This document shows positions 17,715-25,802 of a stretch of 64,000 nt of DNA, in pieces; positions within the stretch are counted from its first letter, which is position 1, and each line of letters begins with the position of its first letter. The translations under genes and the position numbers were made by a program. The DNA lies in NCBI GenBank assembly GCA_028710415.1, contig JAQTUE010000022.1, forward strand, positions 1 through 64,000, in the 5' to 3' direction. Below the pieces are notes generated by a model. That model was not told the DNA's origin. It ran no database searches and saw only the letters and a program-made list of their open reading frames with translations. This DNA is from Paludibacter sp. GTDB taxonomy: Bacteria; Bacteroidota; Bacteroidia; Bacteroidales; Paludibacteraceae.

Positions 17715-19145
17715 ATGAGAAAAATATTTTTTTCTTTTCTATGCACTTTACTCATACTTACTGCCTGTGGTAAAAATCCCGATTCGAACAATGACGGGGA
17801 AAATACCACAGAAAGTCCGGCTAAACAAAACCTGCTACGTGCAATTCAAATTGTGGATAATGCTGTAACCTGTCATTTTACAGGAGATGGAATGGCCATG
17901 GCCAGATATTACAATCCGTATACCGGCGTACGTTCCGAAGAAAAAGGAAGTATCTGGATGTATACCAGTTCAATTGAAGCCGTGAATGCAATATTACACG
18001 CCCTCCAATCACAAAAAGATCATGGAGATACCGGACTATACGATTTGCATTTCAGTCGATACACCCAGTTACTCAATAAACTTTATGAAAATGCAGCCTA
18101 CTACAAAGGAACTTTTACACTGACATCCTATACACAAACCAAAAAGTGGTCGGTGTATGGCGTTGACAGGGGAGGCTCTAAAGGATTGGCCTTTGTGGAA
18201 GGAATCCATAATGTGTACGACGATCAGCAATGGTTGATACGGGAATTGGTGGAAGCCTACAAACTGACCGGGAATAACACGTATCTGACTGAGGCCGAAT
18301 ATCTGACCGATTACGTGCTCGATGGGTGGGATTGTGTAACAGATGCTACCGGAAAAGAATATGGAGGTATCACTTGGGGTCCGGGATATGTTACAAAACA
18401 TTCGTGTAGTAATGGTCCAATGGTAAGTCCGTTGGTTTGGTTATCCGAACTGTACAAAGGAAAAGAGGATTTGATAACCTATCGAACAATCGAAATTGAT
18501 GGCACTCGCAAAACGGTGAGTATGAAAAAAAGCGACTATTACCTGAAATTTGCAAAAGCAGTCTATGATTGGCAGAAGAATAGTTTGATGCGCCCAGATG
18601 GCGTGTATTACGACATGATGGGCGGTTGCGATCCGGTGTGCGATGTGGTATACGAAACTGTGAATGGAGTTCAATACCGCAAACATGTCAATCTGCGGGA
18701 TAAAGTGGGAACAGCTTATTCGTACAATACCGGGACAATGCTTTCCGGAGCTGCAGACCTTTATCGGGCAACCGGAATCAGTACCTATCTGGATGATGCT
18801 ACCAAACTAACGAAAGCAAGTTTCGGATATTTTGCAAAGAAAGATGCTACAATAACCGGGTATTACACCTATGACCTGAGCGGATTCAATAACTGGTTCA
18901 ATGATGTATTGATGCGTGGATATGTTGATGTATATCCGATGTTTAAAAATGCATCCGTGTGTGTCGGTAGTTTTCAACAGAATCTTGACTATGGATACGA
19001 TAAATTCCTGTACAAAGAGTTTTTACCTACTAATTTATTGCTTGGTTGGAGTCGTGACAACAACAATAATAGCATGGAAGGAATGTTTACATTTGCTTTT
19101 GCGGCAGAATATGCTACATTAGCGCGCTTTGAAATTGAGAAGTAA
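17715..19145 (+). CDS. GH76 endo-alpha-1,6-mannanase lipoprotein
   Basis: This 476-residue lipoprotein (lipobox LILTAC, Cys18) of glycoside hydrolase family 76 has members that cut the alpha-1,6-mannose backbone of yeast or bacterial mannans by a retaining mechanism on an (alpha/alpha)6 barrel. The family's catalytic Asp pair is present in VYDDQQW (Asp169 and Asp170). It is followed by the typical LIRELVEAYKLTGNNTYL and the GGITW motif. Length matches other Bacteroidota GH76 proteins. SusC begins 23 bp downstream, so it is co-transcribed with the transporter. An outer-surface location from the lipid anchor would let it make mannan fragments for SusCD import. The companion exo-enzyme would be the GH92 at the window start. 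Confidence 0.92.
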   Translation: MRKIFFSFLCTLLILTACGKNPDSNNDGENTTESPAKQNLLRAIQIVDNAVTCHFTGDGMAMARYYNPYTGVRSEEKGSIWMYTSSIEAVNAILHALQSQKDHGDTGLYDLHFSRYTQLLNKLYENAAYYKGTFTLTSYTQTKKWSVYGVDRGGSKGLAFVEGIHNVYDDQQWLIRELVEAYKLTGNNTYLTEAEYLTDYVLDGWDCVTDATGKEYGGITWGPGYVTKHSCSNGPMVSPLVWLSELYKGKEDLITYRTIEIDGTRKTVSMKKSDYYLKFAKAVYDWQKNSLMRPDGVYYDMMGGCDPVCDVVYETVNGVQYRKHVNLRDKVGTAYSYNTGTMLSGAADLYRATGISTYLDDATKLTKASFGYFAKKDATITGYYTYDLSGFNNWFNDVLMRGYVDVYPMFKNASVCVGSFQQNLDYGYDKFLYKEFLPTNLLLGWSRDNNNNSMEGMFTFAFAAEYATLARFEIEK

Positions 19146-19168
19146 AACTAACTTTAATATATATCAGT

Positions 19169-22100
19169 ATGATTAAAACACAAAATGAAAAAAAGATGCA
19201 ATGGTTGCCCTTTAAGTCAATATTGTTGCTGCTTGTGTTCGTTTTTCCGATGTCATTATGGGCACAAAATCAAGTAGTAACAGGAAAAATAACAGACAGT
19301 AACAATGAGCCTATAATTGGGGCAAGTGTAATGGTAAAAAACTTAAAAGAAGGTACTATTACAAATGTCGATGGTAGATACTCAATAAAAGCATCGGAAA
19401 ATGCAACCTTGATATTTAAATATATCGGTCTTGTTACAAAAGAAGAAGCAGTAGGCAACCGTTCGGAAATCAATGTCGTGATGGACGAAATTAAAAACGT
19501 TGCTCTTGACGAACTGGTTGTGGTAGGTTATGGAACGCAGAAGAAAGTGACCTTAACAGGAGCTGTTGGCGGGGTTAAAGGTTCAGACATGATTAAAACC
19601 AAAAACGAGAATCCGCAAAATATGCTTACCGGTAAAATTGCAGGGGTACGTGTCTGGCAAAAAAGTGCTGAGCCGGGATCGTTCAATGCCAATTTCGATA
19701 TTCGTGGTATGGGCGCACCGCTGGTAGTTATTGATGGAATACCGCGTGAGACCAGCGATTTTCAGCGTATGAATCCCGAAGATATTGAAGATATATCCGT
19801 ATTAAAAGATGCTTCTGCAGCCATCTATGGGGTGCGTGCAGGGAACGGGGTGGTTCTTGTAACTACAAAAAAGGGAACAAAAGCAGGGAAGACAAAAGTG
19901 ACGTACAACGGGTCTTACACCATACAACAGCCCTCAAGGATGCCTGCTCTGGCTGATCCCTTTGAAACAATGACACTGTACAATGAAAAATCGATGAATA
20001 ATATTGACGGAGGAAGCCTGATCTATAAAGATGCCGATTTTGCAGCGTTCCGTGACGGAACCCGTCGTTCAGCCGACTGGAATTCACTCATTTTCTCCAA
20101 TATTTCACCTCAGACCCAACATGACGTCAGTATCTCGGGAGGAAATGACAAAACTCAGTATTATATCGGTATAGGATCCCTTTATCAGGAGGGTTTTTTC
20201 AAATCCGGAGACCTGAACTATAATAAGACAAACTTACGAAGTAATATCTCCAGTAAAATAGCCAATGGATTAACCTTCGATTTGAATTTAAGCGGGGTGC
20301 TCGATGAGCAACATAACCCTTATTCTACTTCTGGTGATATTATTCGCAACTATTGGCGACAAGGGGTATTATTTCCTGCCTATGCTGACGAGCAAAATAC
20401 CATGCTAAATTACGAAGGATTGGATCTTGAAGAAAATACAGTCGCTAAAATGACTTCAGACATTTCGGGCTACCGGAAATATGGCCAGAAGAGCTTCCAG
20501 TCTTCCGCATCGTTAAACTACGATTTCGGGACAATACTCCCTTTATTAAAAGGATTATCCGCTAAAGTATTATTCAGCTTTGATTATCGGTTGAACAATA
20601 ATGCTATTTATCGTAAAGAGTATTATCAATATGCTTATGATAAAAATACTGAGTTATATACTAAAAAGCTATACAACGCAAGTTCACCCAATCAGTTGCG
20701 TAGGGAATTCTACGATCAACAACAAACCCTTGGACAGTTTTTGTTGAATTACAACCGTACTTTCGGTAACCACACACTTAGTGGAGTATATGGTTTTGAA
20801 ACTCAAAAAAACATTCGCGATAATTTTTATGCACAACGTAATCTGGCATTTGGTACCGACTATCTTTTTGCAGGGGTACCAACCGATCAGATGGGTGCTA
20901 TGACCCCTGATTTTAGCGAAAACGCGTATTCAGCCATGATTGGACGGTTGAATTATGCCTATGGAAGCCGCTATATTGCCGAAGTGCAATTTCGTTACGA
21001 TGGAAATTCATACTTTGCGAAAGGTCATCAGTGGGGATTCTTTCCATCTGCATCAGTAGGATGGCGTATTTCGGAAGAACCTTTATTCAAATCAATCGAA
21101 GCCCTTTCATTTGTTAATCAATTGAAACTACGTGCCAGTTACGGAGAATTAGGAAATGAAGAAAATGCGGAAGCGTATGGTTGGGTTACCGGTTACGATT
21201 ATCCTTCTACAAGCGGGAATGCTGAAAAAGGGTATTATAACCAGTATGCTCCCGGATACGTATACGGAGGTAATTTTGTGTACGGGGCAACTCCAAGAGC
21301 ACTTCCATATGAAGCAGCAACCTGGGCCAGGTCGCGTACTTTTGATATTGGGGTAGATTTTGAAGGCTGGAACGGCTTGTTCGGATTTTCAGCGGACTAT
21401 TTTGATCGTCATCGTGACCAAATGCTTGCCAGGCCTAAAGGAGAGTTGCCTACAGTGGTAGGAGCTGATGCTCCTCAGGAAAATTTAAATAGCGATCGGC
21501 ATTTTGGGATGGATTTGGAACTTTCGCACCGGAATAAAATAGGTGATTTTACATATAAGGTAAAAGCTATCGGCACAATTACCCGGAAAATGAATCTGGT
21601 TGCTGTTCAAAATGGCCCATATGGAAACTCATACGACAGATGGCGTAACGATAACCTTACTAACCGTTATCAGGGAGTCCAGTTTGGATATGAGAGTGCC
21701 GGACGTTATTCCAGTTGGGAAGATATCAGAGCATATCAAATTTACAAAGAGAAGGATTTGTTGCCAGGCGACTATAAATATAATGACTGGAACGGAGATG
21801 GTGAAATCAATGGTCAGGACCAACATCCTTTTGCCTATGACCAGACTCCCTGGTTGAACTATAGCCTAAGCTTCGATTGTTCATACAAACATTTTGATTT
21901 GAATATCCTGTTTCAGGGATCGGCACTGGGTTCAATGGAATACAAAGAACCGCTATATTCGATATGGGGCAGCAACGGAGGAGGGACTCTAACACAATAC
22001 CTGGATCGCTGGCATCCGGTAGATCCAACAGTCGATCCTTACGATCCAAATACACAATGGGTAAGCGGATATTATGGCTATACAGGTCATTATCCAATGA

Positions 22101-22342
22101 CTAACTCTGAATTTAACCGCATAAGTACAGCTTACCTGCGTCTTAAAAGCATTGAATTTGGTTATACATTGCCTAAATTAAAAGTTCTTCCGTCGTCAAG
22201 CTTACGGATATTTGCCAATGCCTATAATTTGTTTACACTTACGGGTGTGAAATTTGTAGATCCAGAGCATCCGGATGATGACCTGGGTAGATTGTATCCT
22301 CTTAACAAAACGTATACCTTGGGGATGTCTCTATCGTTTTAA
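19169..22342 (+). CDS. SusC-family TonB-dependent glycan importer (GH76 locus)
   Basis: This 1057-residue outer-membrane transporter is energised by TonB/ExbBD and paired with the SusD that follows 32 bp later. The signal peptide ends near SLWAQ. A CarboxypepD-like domain (about 35-110, GKITDSNNEPIIGASVMVKN) comes next. The canonical SusC TonB-box phrase DELVVVGYGTQKK follows, then the plug (NMLTGKIAGVRVWQ, LVVIDGIPRE, DISVLKDASAAIYGVRAGNG) and a large beta-barrel ending in an aromatic residue (GMSLSF). Glycan specificity cannot be read from the sequence. The neighbouring GH76 suggests manno-oligosaccharides. Confidence 0.95.
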   Translation: MIKTQNEKKMQWLPFKSILLLLVFVFPMSLWAQNQVVTGKITDSNNEPIIGASVMVKNLKEGTITNVDGRYSIKASENATLIFKYIGLVTKEEAVGNRSEINVVMDEIKNVALDELVVVGYGTQKKVTLTGAVGGVKGSDMIKTKNENPQNMLTGKIAGVRVWQKSAEPGSFNANFDIRGMGAPLVVIDGIPRETSDFQRMNPEDIEDISVLKDASAAIYGVRAGNGVVLVTTKKGTKAGKTKVTYNGSYTIQQPSRMPALADPFETMTLYNEKSMNNIDGGSLIYKDADFAAFRDGTRRSADWNSLIFSNISPQTQHDVSISGGNDKTQYYIGIGSLYQEGFFKSGDLNYNKTNLRSNISSKIANGLTFDLNLSGVLDEQHNPYSTSGDIIRNYWRQGVLFPAYADEQNTMLNYEGLDLEENTVAKMTSDISGYRKYGQKSFQSSASLNYDFGTILPLLKGLSAKVLFSFDYRLNNNAIYRKEYYQYAYDKNTELYTKKLYNASSPNQLRREFYDQQQTLGQFLLNYNRTFGNHTLSGVYGFETQKNIRDNFYAQRNLAFGTDYLFAGVPTDQMGAMTPDFSENAYSAMIGRLNYAYGSRYIAEVQFRYDGNSYFAKGHQWGFFPSASVGWRISEEPLFKSIEALSFVNQLKLRASYGELGNEENAEAYGWVTGYDYPSTSGNAEKGYYNQYAPGYVYGGNFVYGATPRALPYEAATWARSRTFDIGVDFEGWNGLFGFSADYFDRHRDQMLARPKGELPTVVGADAPQENLNSDRHFGMDLELSHRNKIGDFTYKVKAIGTITRKMNLVAVQNGPYGNSYDRWRNDNLTNRYQGVQFGYESAGRYSSWEDIRAYQIYKEKDLLPGDYKYNDWNGDGEINGQDQHPFAYDQTPWLNYSLSFDCSYKHFDLNILFQGSALGSMEYKEPLYSIWGSNGGGTLTQYLDRWHPVDPTVDPYDPNTQWVSGYYGYTGHYPMTNSEFNRISTAYLRLKSIEFGYTLPKLKVLPSSSLRIFANAYNLFTLTGVKFVDPEHPDDDLGRLYPLNKTYTLGMSLSF

Positions 22343-22374
22343 AATAAACACAAATAGATATGAATATGATACAT

Positions 22375-24432
22375 ATGAAAAAAATATTTATACTGCCTAT
22401 TATCGGCTTACTTCTCTTTTCTGCATGTAATGATTTGAACATTATGCCTAAGAACGTCATTACCGATGATAATTTGTTATCCAATGAAGCCGGTATGGAA
22501 ATTTACATGGCCCGGATGTATAGTAGCATGCCGTTTGAGGATTTCAAATATATGCCTCAATGGGGTATTAATTACAATTCATGGCTGGGTGCCATTGGTA
22601 TTGAAGGAACCGGAGAGGCATTGAACCGCGATGGTATTTGTTCTGCATTTACCGGAGAAGATAATCCTTATTGGGGACAAGCATTTACGCTCTTACGATC
22701 AGCGAACCATTTATTGGAAACTTTACCTCAATATAAGAGTGCCTATAAAGAAGAGACCTATAATCACTACCTTGGAGAAGCCTATTTTGTTCGTGCAACA
22801 GTGTTTTACGCCATGGCACGTCGTTTCGGTGGAGCACCCCTTGTAACCAAAGTGGTGCAATATCCAGCGGAAACTGATCAACTGGAAGTACCACGTGCCA
22901 GCGAGAAGCAAACATGGGATCAGGTGCTTGCCGATTTTGACAAAGCCGCTGAACTATTACAGCCTAAGAGCCCTAAAGTCGGTTATGCCAATAAATATGT
23001 TGCGTTGGCTTTCAAATCAGAAGCTATGTTATATGCCGGAAGTGTGGCTAAATACAATCAAACCGTAACAGGTCGATTGACCGGATTTGGTCAAAAAACA
23101 GGTGTACGTGTAATCGGATTTGCCGAAGATGAATGGCAGGCAGCTTCCATCAAATACTTTACTGAAGCCTATAAAGCGGCAAAGACTGTAATGAAAGACG
23201 GAGGTTATTCTCTTTATAAGAAAAAATGGTCTGCTACGGATCGTGAAGCACAGTATCAAAATATGGTGGATATGTTTAGCGATCTGTCAAGCCCGGAAAA
23301 CATCTATGTAAAAGAATACCAGTATCCGACAATTACTCACGGATTTGATGCTTATAATGCTCCCTTTATCTTTCGGGCTCCTTTAGCCTCAGGAACATGT
23401 CCTTCATTGGATTTTCTTGAATTGTTTGATGGATTCAATCGCTATCCTGACGGTACGGTAAAAGTTACTGACGGAAATTCAAACTCCCAGGGACAATACT
23501 TGATGTATGACAAACCACTTGACTTTTTCAAAAATGCAGAACCTCGTTTAAGAGCTTATGTGATCTTCCCGGGCGATATGTTCAAAGGCAAGGAAATTGA
23601 AATCCGTGCAGGGGTTTACACAGGATCAGCACCAGTCAGTTCTTTGTATAACGACTATTCGTATAACAATGCCGGAACCCTGTATCAAAACCTGGATGCG
23701 TACAAACTGTTACCTAAAAAATTATATCTTAGCCCAAGACAAGAAAACAGTCAGGAGTTAGTCCCATATAATGGTGGTACAATTACGGCTGCCGGAGCTA
23801 ATGGACCATTCTATGACAATGGGGAAGGTTGCCTTACCGGACTATACGATCGTAAATGGTTGAATGCTGATCCTTCTGCCGTAGCAGGCGAAGGTAAATC
23901 AGCCCAGCCGTTTATCCTGATGCGTTATGGTGAAGTGTTGCTGAATGCTGCTGAAGCTGCAGTTGAATTGTCATTGGCAGGAGTTACTTCACCTGATGGC
24001 GAAGATCTGATGCAGGTGTCTACTGTTGCAATAAATCAGATTCGTGAAAGGGCCGGTGCAGACTTACTGAATACGAATATTACTTCGACTGAAGCCGGAC
24101 GTAATATCGTAAGAAAAGAACGCCGGAAAGAACTGGGTCTCGAACATAAAACCCGTTGGGATTTACGTCGCTGGCGTGTATGGCATTATGAAGGAAGAGA
24201 TGGCTTCTGGGGCGAAACACGTAACAAAGATTCGTATAGCAACAGCTCTCGTTACCGTTTCCGTGGTTTATATCCGTTCTTTTCAACTGCTACCGGTAAG
24301 TACTTTTTCGATGCTCACTTCCAATGGGTAAGTCAAAAAACCTTCGAATACAATATCGTTGACTACTATTTTGCTATTCCGGGAGGTGAAGTATCAAAGA
24401 GTGCGGTAATAGACCAACAACCGAACAGATAA
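22375..24432 (+). CDS. SusD-family glycan-binding lipoprotein (GH76 locus)
   Basis: This surface lipoprotein caps the SusC channel and binds the oligosaccharide. The start at 22375 (MKKIFILPIIGLLLFSAC, lipidated Cys18) gives a standard signal; an earlier in-frame ATG at 22360 would add five residues. TPR-containing SusD helices are seen in YLGEAYFVRATVFYAMARRF and YANKYVALAFKSEAMLYAGS. The C-terminal RagB/SusD region includes RYGEVLLNAAEAAVELSL, NQIRERAG and KERRKELGLEHKTRWDLRRW. At 685 residues it is longer than the usual 500-600, with extra loops in the second half. A DUF3823 gene follows after 12 bp. Confidence 0.95.
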   Translation: MKKIFILPIIGLLLFSACNDLNIMPKNVITDDNLLSNEAGMEIYMARMYSSMPFEDFKYMPQWGINYNSWLGAIGIEGTGEALNRDGICSAFTGEDNPYWGQAFTLLRSANHLLETLPQYKSAYKEETYNHYLGEAYFVRATVFYAMARRFGGAPLVTKVVQYPAETDQLEVPRASEKQTWDQVLADFDKAAELLQPKSPKVGYANKYVALAFKSEAMLYAGSVAKYNQTVTGRLTGFGQKTGVRVIGFAEDEWQAASIKYFTEAYKAAKTVMKDGGYSLYKKKWSATDREAQYQNMVDMFSDLSSPENIYVKEYQYPTITHGFDAYNAPFIFRAPLASGTCPSLDFLELFDGFNRYPDGTVKVTDGNSNSQGQYLMYDKPLDFFKNAEPRLRAYVIFPGDMFKGKEIEIRAGVYTGSAPVSSLYNDYSYNNAGTLYQNLDAYKLLPKKLYLSPRQENSQELVPYNGGTITAAGANGPFYDNGEGCLTGLYDRKWLNADPSAVAGEGKSAQPFILMRYGEVLLNAAEAAVELSLAGVTSPDGEDLMQVSTVAINQIRERAGADLLNTNITSTEAGRNIVRKERRKELGLEHKTRWDLRRWRVWHYEGRDGFWGETRNKDSYSNSSRYRFRGLYPFFSTATGKYFFDAHFQWVSQKTFEYNIVDYYFAIPGGEVSKSAVIDQQPNR

Positions 24433-24444
24433 TAAGTAAAGTAT

Positions 24445-25278
24445 ATGAAAAATATAAAGAATATGAAAAAAACAGCTTTTAGTCTTTTACTGTGTGGGAT
24501 GTTTACATTTACTTCCTGCAGTTTGTTTGAGGTAGACAACTATGCTGCACCTGCTGAAACCATACAGGGAGAAGTTGTCGATGTAGCAACCGGAGATCCG
24601 GTACTTACCGATCAGGGTAGTGAAGGCATTCGTGTCCGATTGACCGAACTCAGTTTTGGGAGTAATGTTACACCTAATCCCGATTTCTTTTGTATGCCAA
24701 ACGGATCATTTCAAAATACGAAAATATTTAAAGGGAATTATAATATTCGTATTGACGGTCCATTTATTCCACTAATTCGTGAAGATGACCGTGGTGTTCC
24801 AATTGCTGATGAAACAAAGACAATGGATATTAGCGGAGTTACTAAGATAAAGTTCGAAGTACAACCATTTCTGAAAGTAGAATGGGTAAGTGAACCTACT
24901 GTAACGAATGGTAAAATTATAGCAAAGGTTCGTGTAAACAGGGCTGTATCAGAGAACGATTTTCGCACTAAAATTGAACCTATGGGAGGCTACAATACCA
25001 GTTTCCTCAATGTGACAGACATACAATTATTTGTAAGTTATTCGTCAAGTGTTGGATATCGTTCACGCGATGATCGTTGGTCGAATAAAATTGAATACTC
25101 AGGCTCTACATTTGGTGTATTGTTGGGTAAAACGATTACAATAGAATCTTTAGGTACCATACCTTCGGGACGGACGGTCTTTGTACGTGCTGCATCACGT
25201 ATAAATTACGATACTCCAAAAGGTAGCGGTACCCGTCGATGGAATTATAGTGAACCGACAGAAGTTGTTATTCCCTGA
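24445..25278 (+). CDS. DUF3823-type outer-membrane lipoprotein
   Basis: This 277-residue lipoprotein (SCS lipobox, Cys25) matches the DUF3823 family, which regularly sits after SusD in Bacteroidota loci. The N-domain has the characteristic IQGEVVDVATGDPVLTDQGS ... GIRVRLTELSFGS and NGSFQNTKIFKGNYNI. A second beta-sandwich follows (about 145-277). It probably forms part of the cell-surface binding complex, in the position of SusE/SusF, but its ligand is unknown. An internal ATG at 24463 (MKKTAFSLLLCGMF) is an equally plausible start. It is the last gene of the operon; a strong terminator follows 26 bp downstream. Confidence 0.82.
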   Translation: MKNIKNMKKTAFSLLLCGMFTFTSCSLFEVDNYAAPAETIQGEVVDVATGDPVLTDQGSEGIRVRLTELSFGSNVTPNPDFFCMPNGSFQNTKIFKGNYNIRIDGPFIPLIREDDRGVPIADETKTMDISGVTKIKFEVQPFLKVEWVSEPTVTNGKIIAKVRVNRAVSENDFRTKIEPMGGYNTSFLNVTDIQLFVSYSSSVGYRSRDDRWSNKIEYSGSTFGVLLGKTITIESLGTIPSGRTVFVRAASRINYDTPKGSGTRRWNYSEPTEVVIP

Positions 25279-25304
25279 TAATATAAATAGTTAACAATTC
25301 GATT

Positions 25305-25350
25305 AATCTACAAGGTTTAGTATGCTAAACCTTGTAGATTTTTTGTTTTA
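25305..25350 (+). terminator. Rho-independent terminator of GH76/SusCD operon
   Basis: A perfect 16-bp stem (AATCTACAAGGTTTAG / CTAAACCTTGTAGATT) with a TATG loop is followed by TTTTGTTTTA. It is placed 26 bp after the DUF3823 stop codon. Confidence 0.9.
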
Positions 25351-25585
25351 GGTTGTTTAGAAAAGCAATATATGATGACTTTTCCCCAAGTTCCTTAATC
25401 TTGTTTCTCTATCTAAAAAACAAAATCATTCATTTATTTTCGAAAACACTACTTTCCCGATTGATCCATTAAATATCAAGAGCAAATAAAAGGAGAAAAG
25501 CACCGAAAGATAAAACCCACAATTTTGTTTTAGAACTTTATGGGTATAATCATAAATTGTTTTATTAATTATTGAATCAATTCAT

Positions 25586-25614
25586 TTGTTACAATATTGA
25601 AAGCATTTGGTAAA
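25586..25614 (+). promoter_or_regulatory. Putative activator-binding motif, copy 1
   Basis: A 29-bp sequence: TTGTTACAATAT, four variable bases (TGAA), then AGCATTTGGTAAA. It matches 29516-29544 at 26 of 29 positions. In both places the distance from the TTTG inside it to the TAnnTTTG -7 box is exactly 35 bp. It would lie about 45-70 bp upstream of transcription start, a usual activator position. Its TTGTTACAA part is nearly palindromic. The bound regulator is not shown by the sequence; the HTCS at 45544 is the leading candidate. Confidence 0.65.
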
Positions 25615-25644
25615 CGGGTAAACTACCTGCCAATGCCAAAACAA

Positions 25645-25652
25645 TACATTTG
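25645..25652 (+). promoter_or_regulatory. Predicted -7 promoter box for GH2 gene
   Basis: TACATTTG matches the Bacteroidota -7 consensus TAnnTTTG. It is 151 bp upstream of the GH2 ATG. No TTTG lies at the usual -33 distance, as might be expected of an activator-dependent promoter. Confidence 0.5.
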
Positions 25653-25802
25653 TATCTTCAAAAAAGAGATTGTTTTAGTGTTTCAAAATAGTAGGTTTTA
25701 TTAATTTGAATTTTGTCGCTTTATGTTATACAGGTACCATCATTTTACAAATTCATTAAACCTACCTATCACACAAATAATATACTATTGAATTTAATCA
25801 TT

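Larger units (their letters stand above)
25279..25802. promoter_or_regulatory. Terminator and control region before GH2
   Basis: The 524-bp gap contains the terminator of the GH76 operon (25305-25350), about 230 bp with nothing assignable, then the 29-bp motif at 25586-25614 and the promoter core at 25645-25652 for the downstream GH2 gene. Confidence 0.7.

Noticed and set aside
25713-25802. N-terminal extension of the GH2 gene beginning at 25713
   Set aside because: The first codon is TTG and the added 30 residues precede a good signal peptide at ATG 25803; the extension overlaps the leader.
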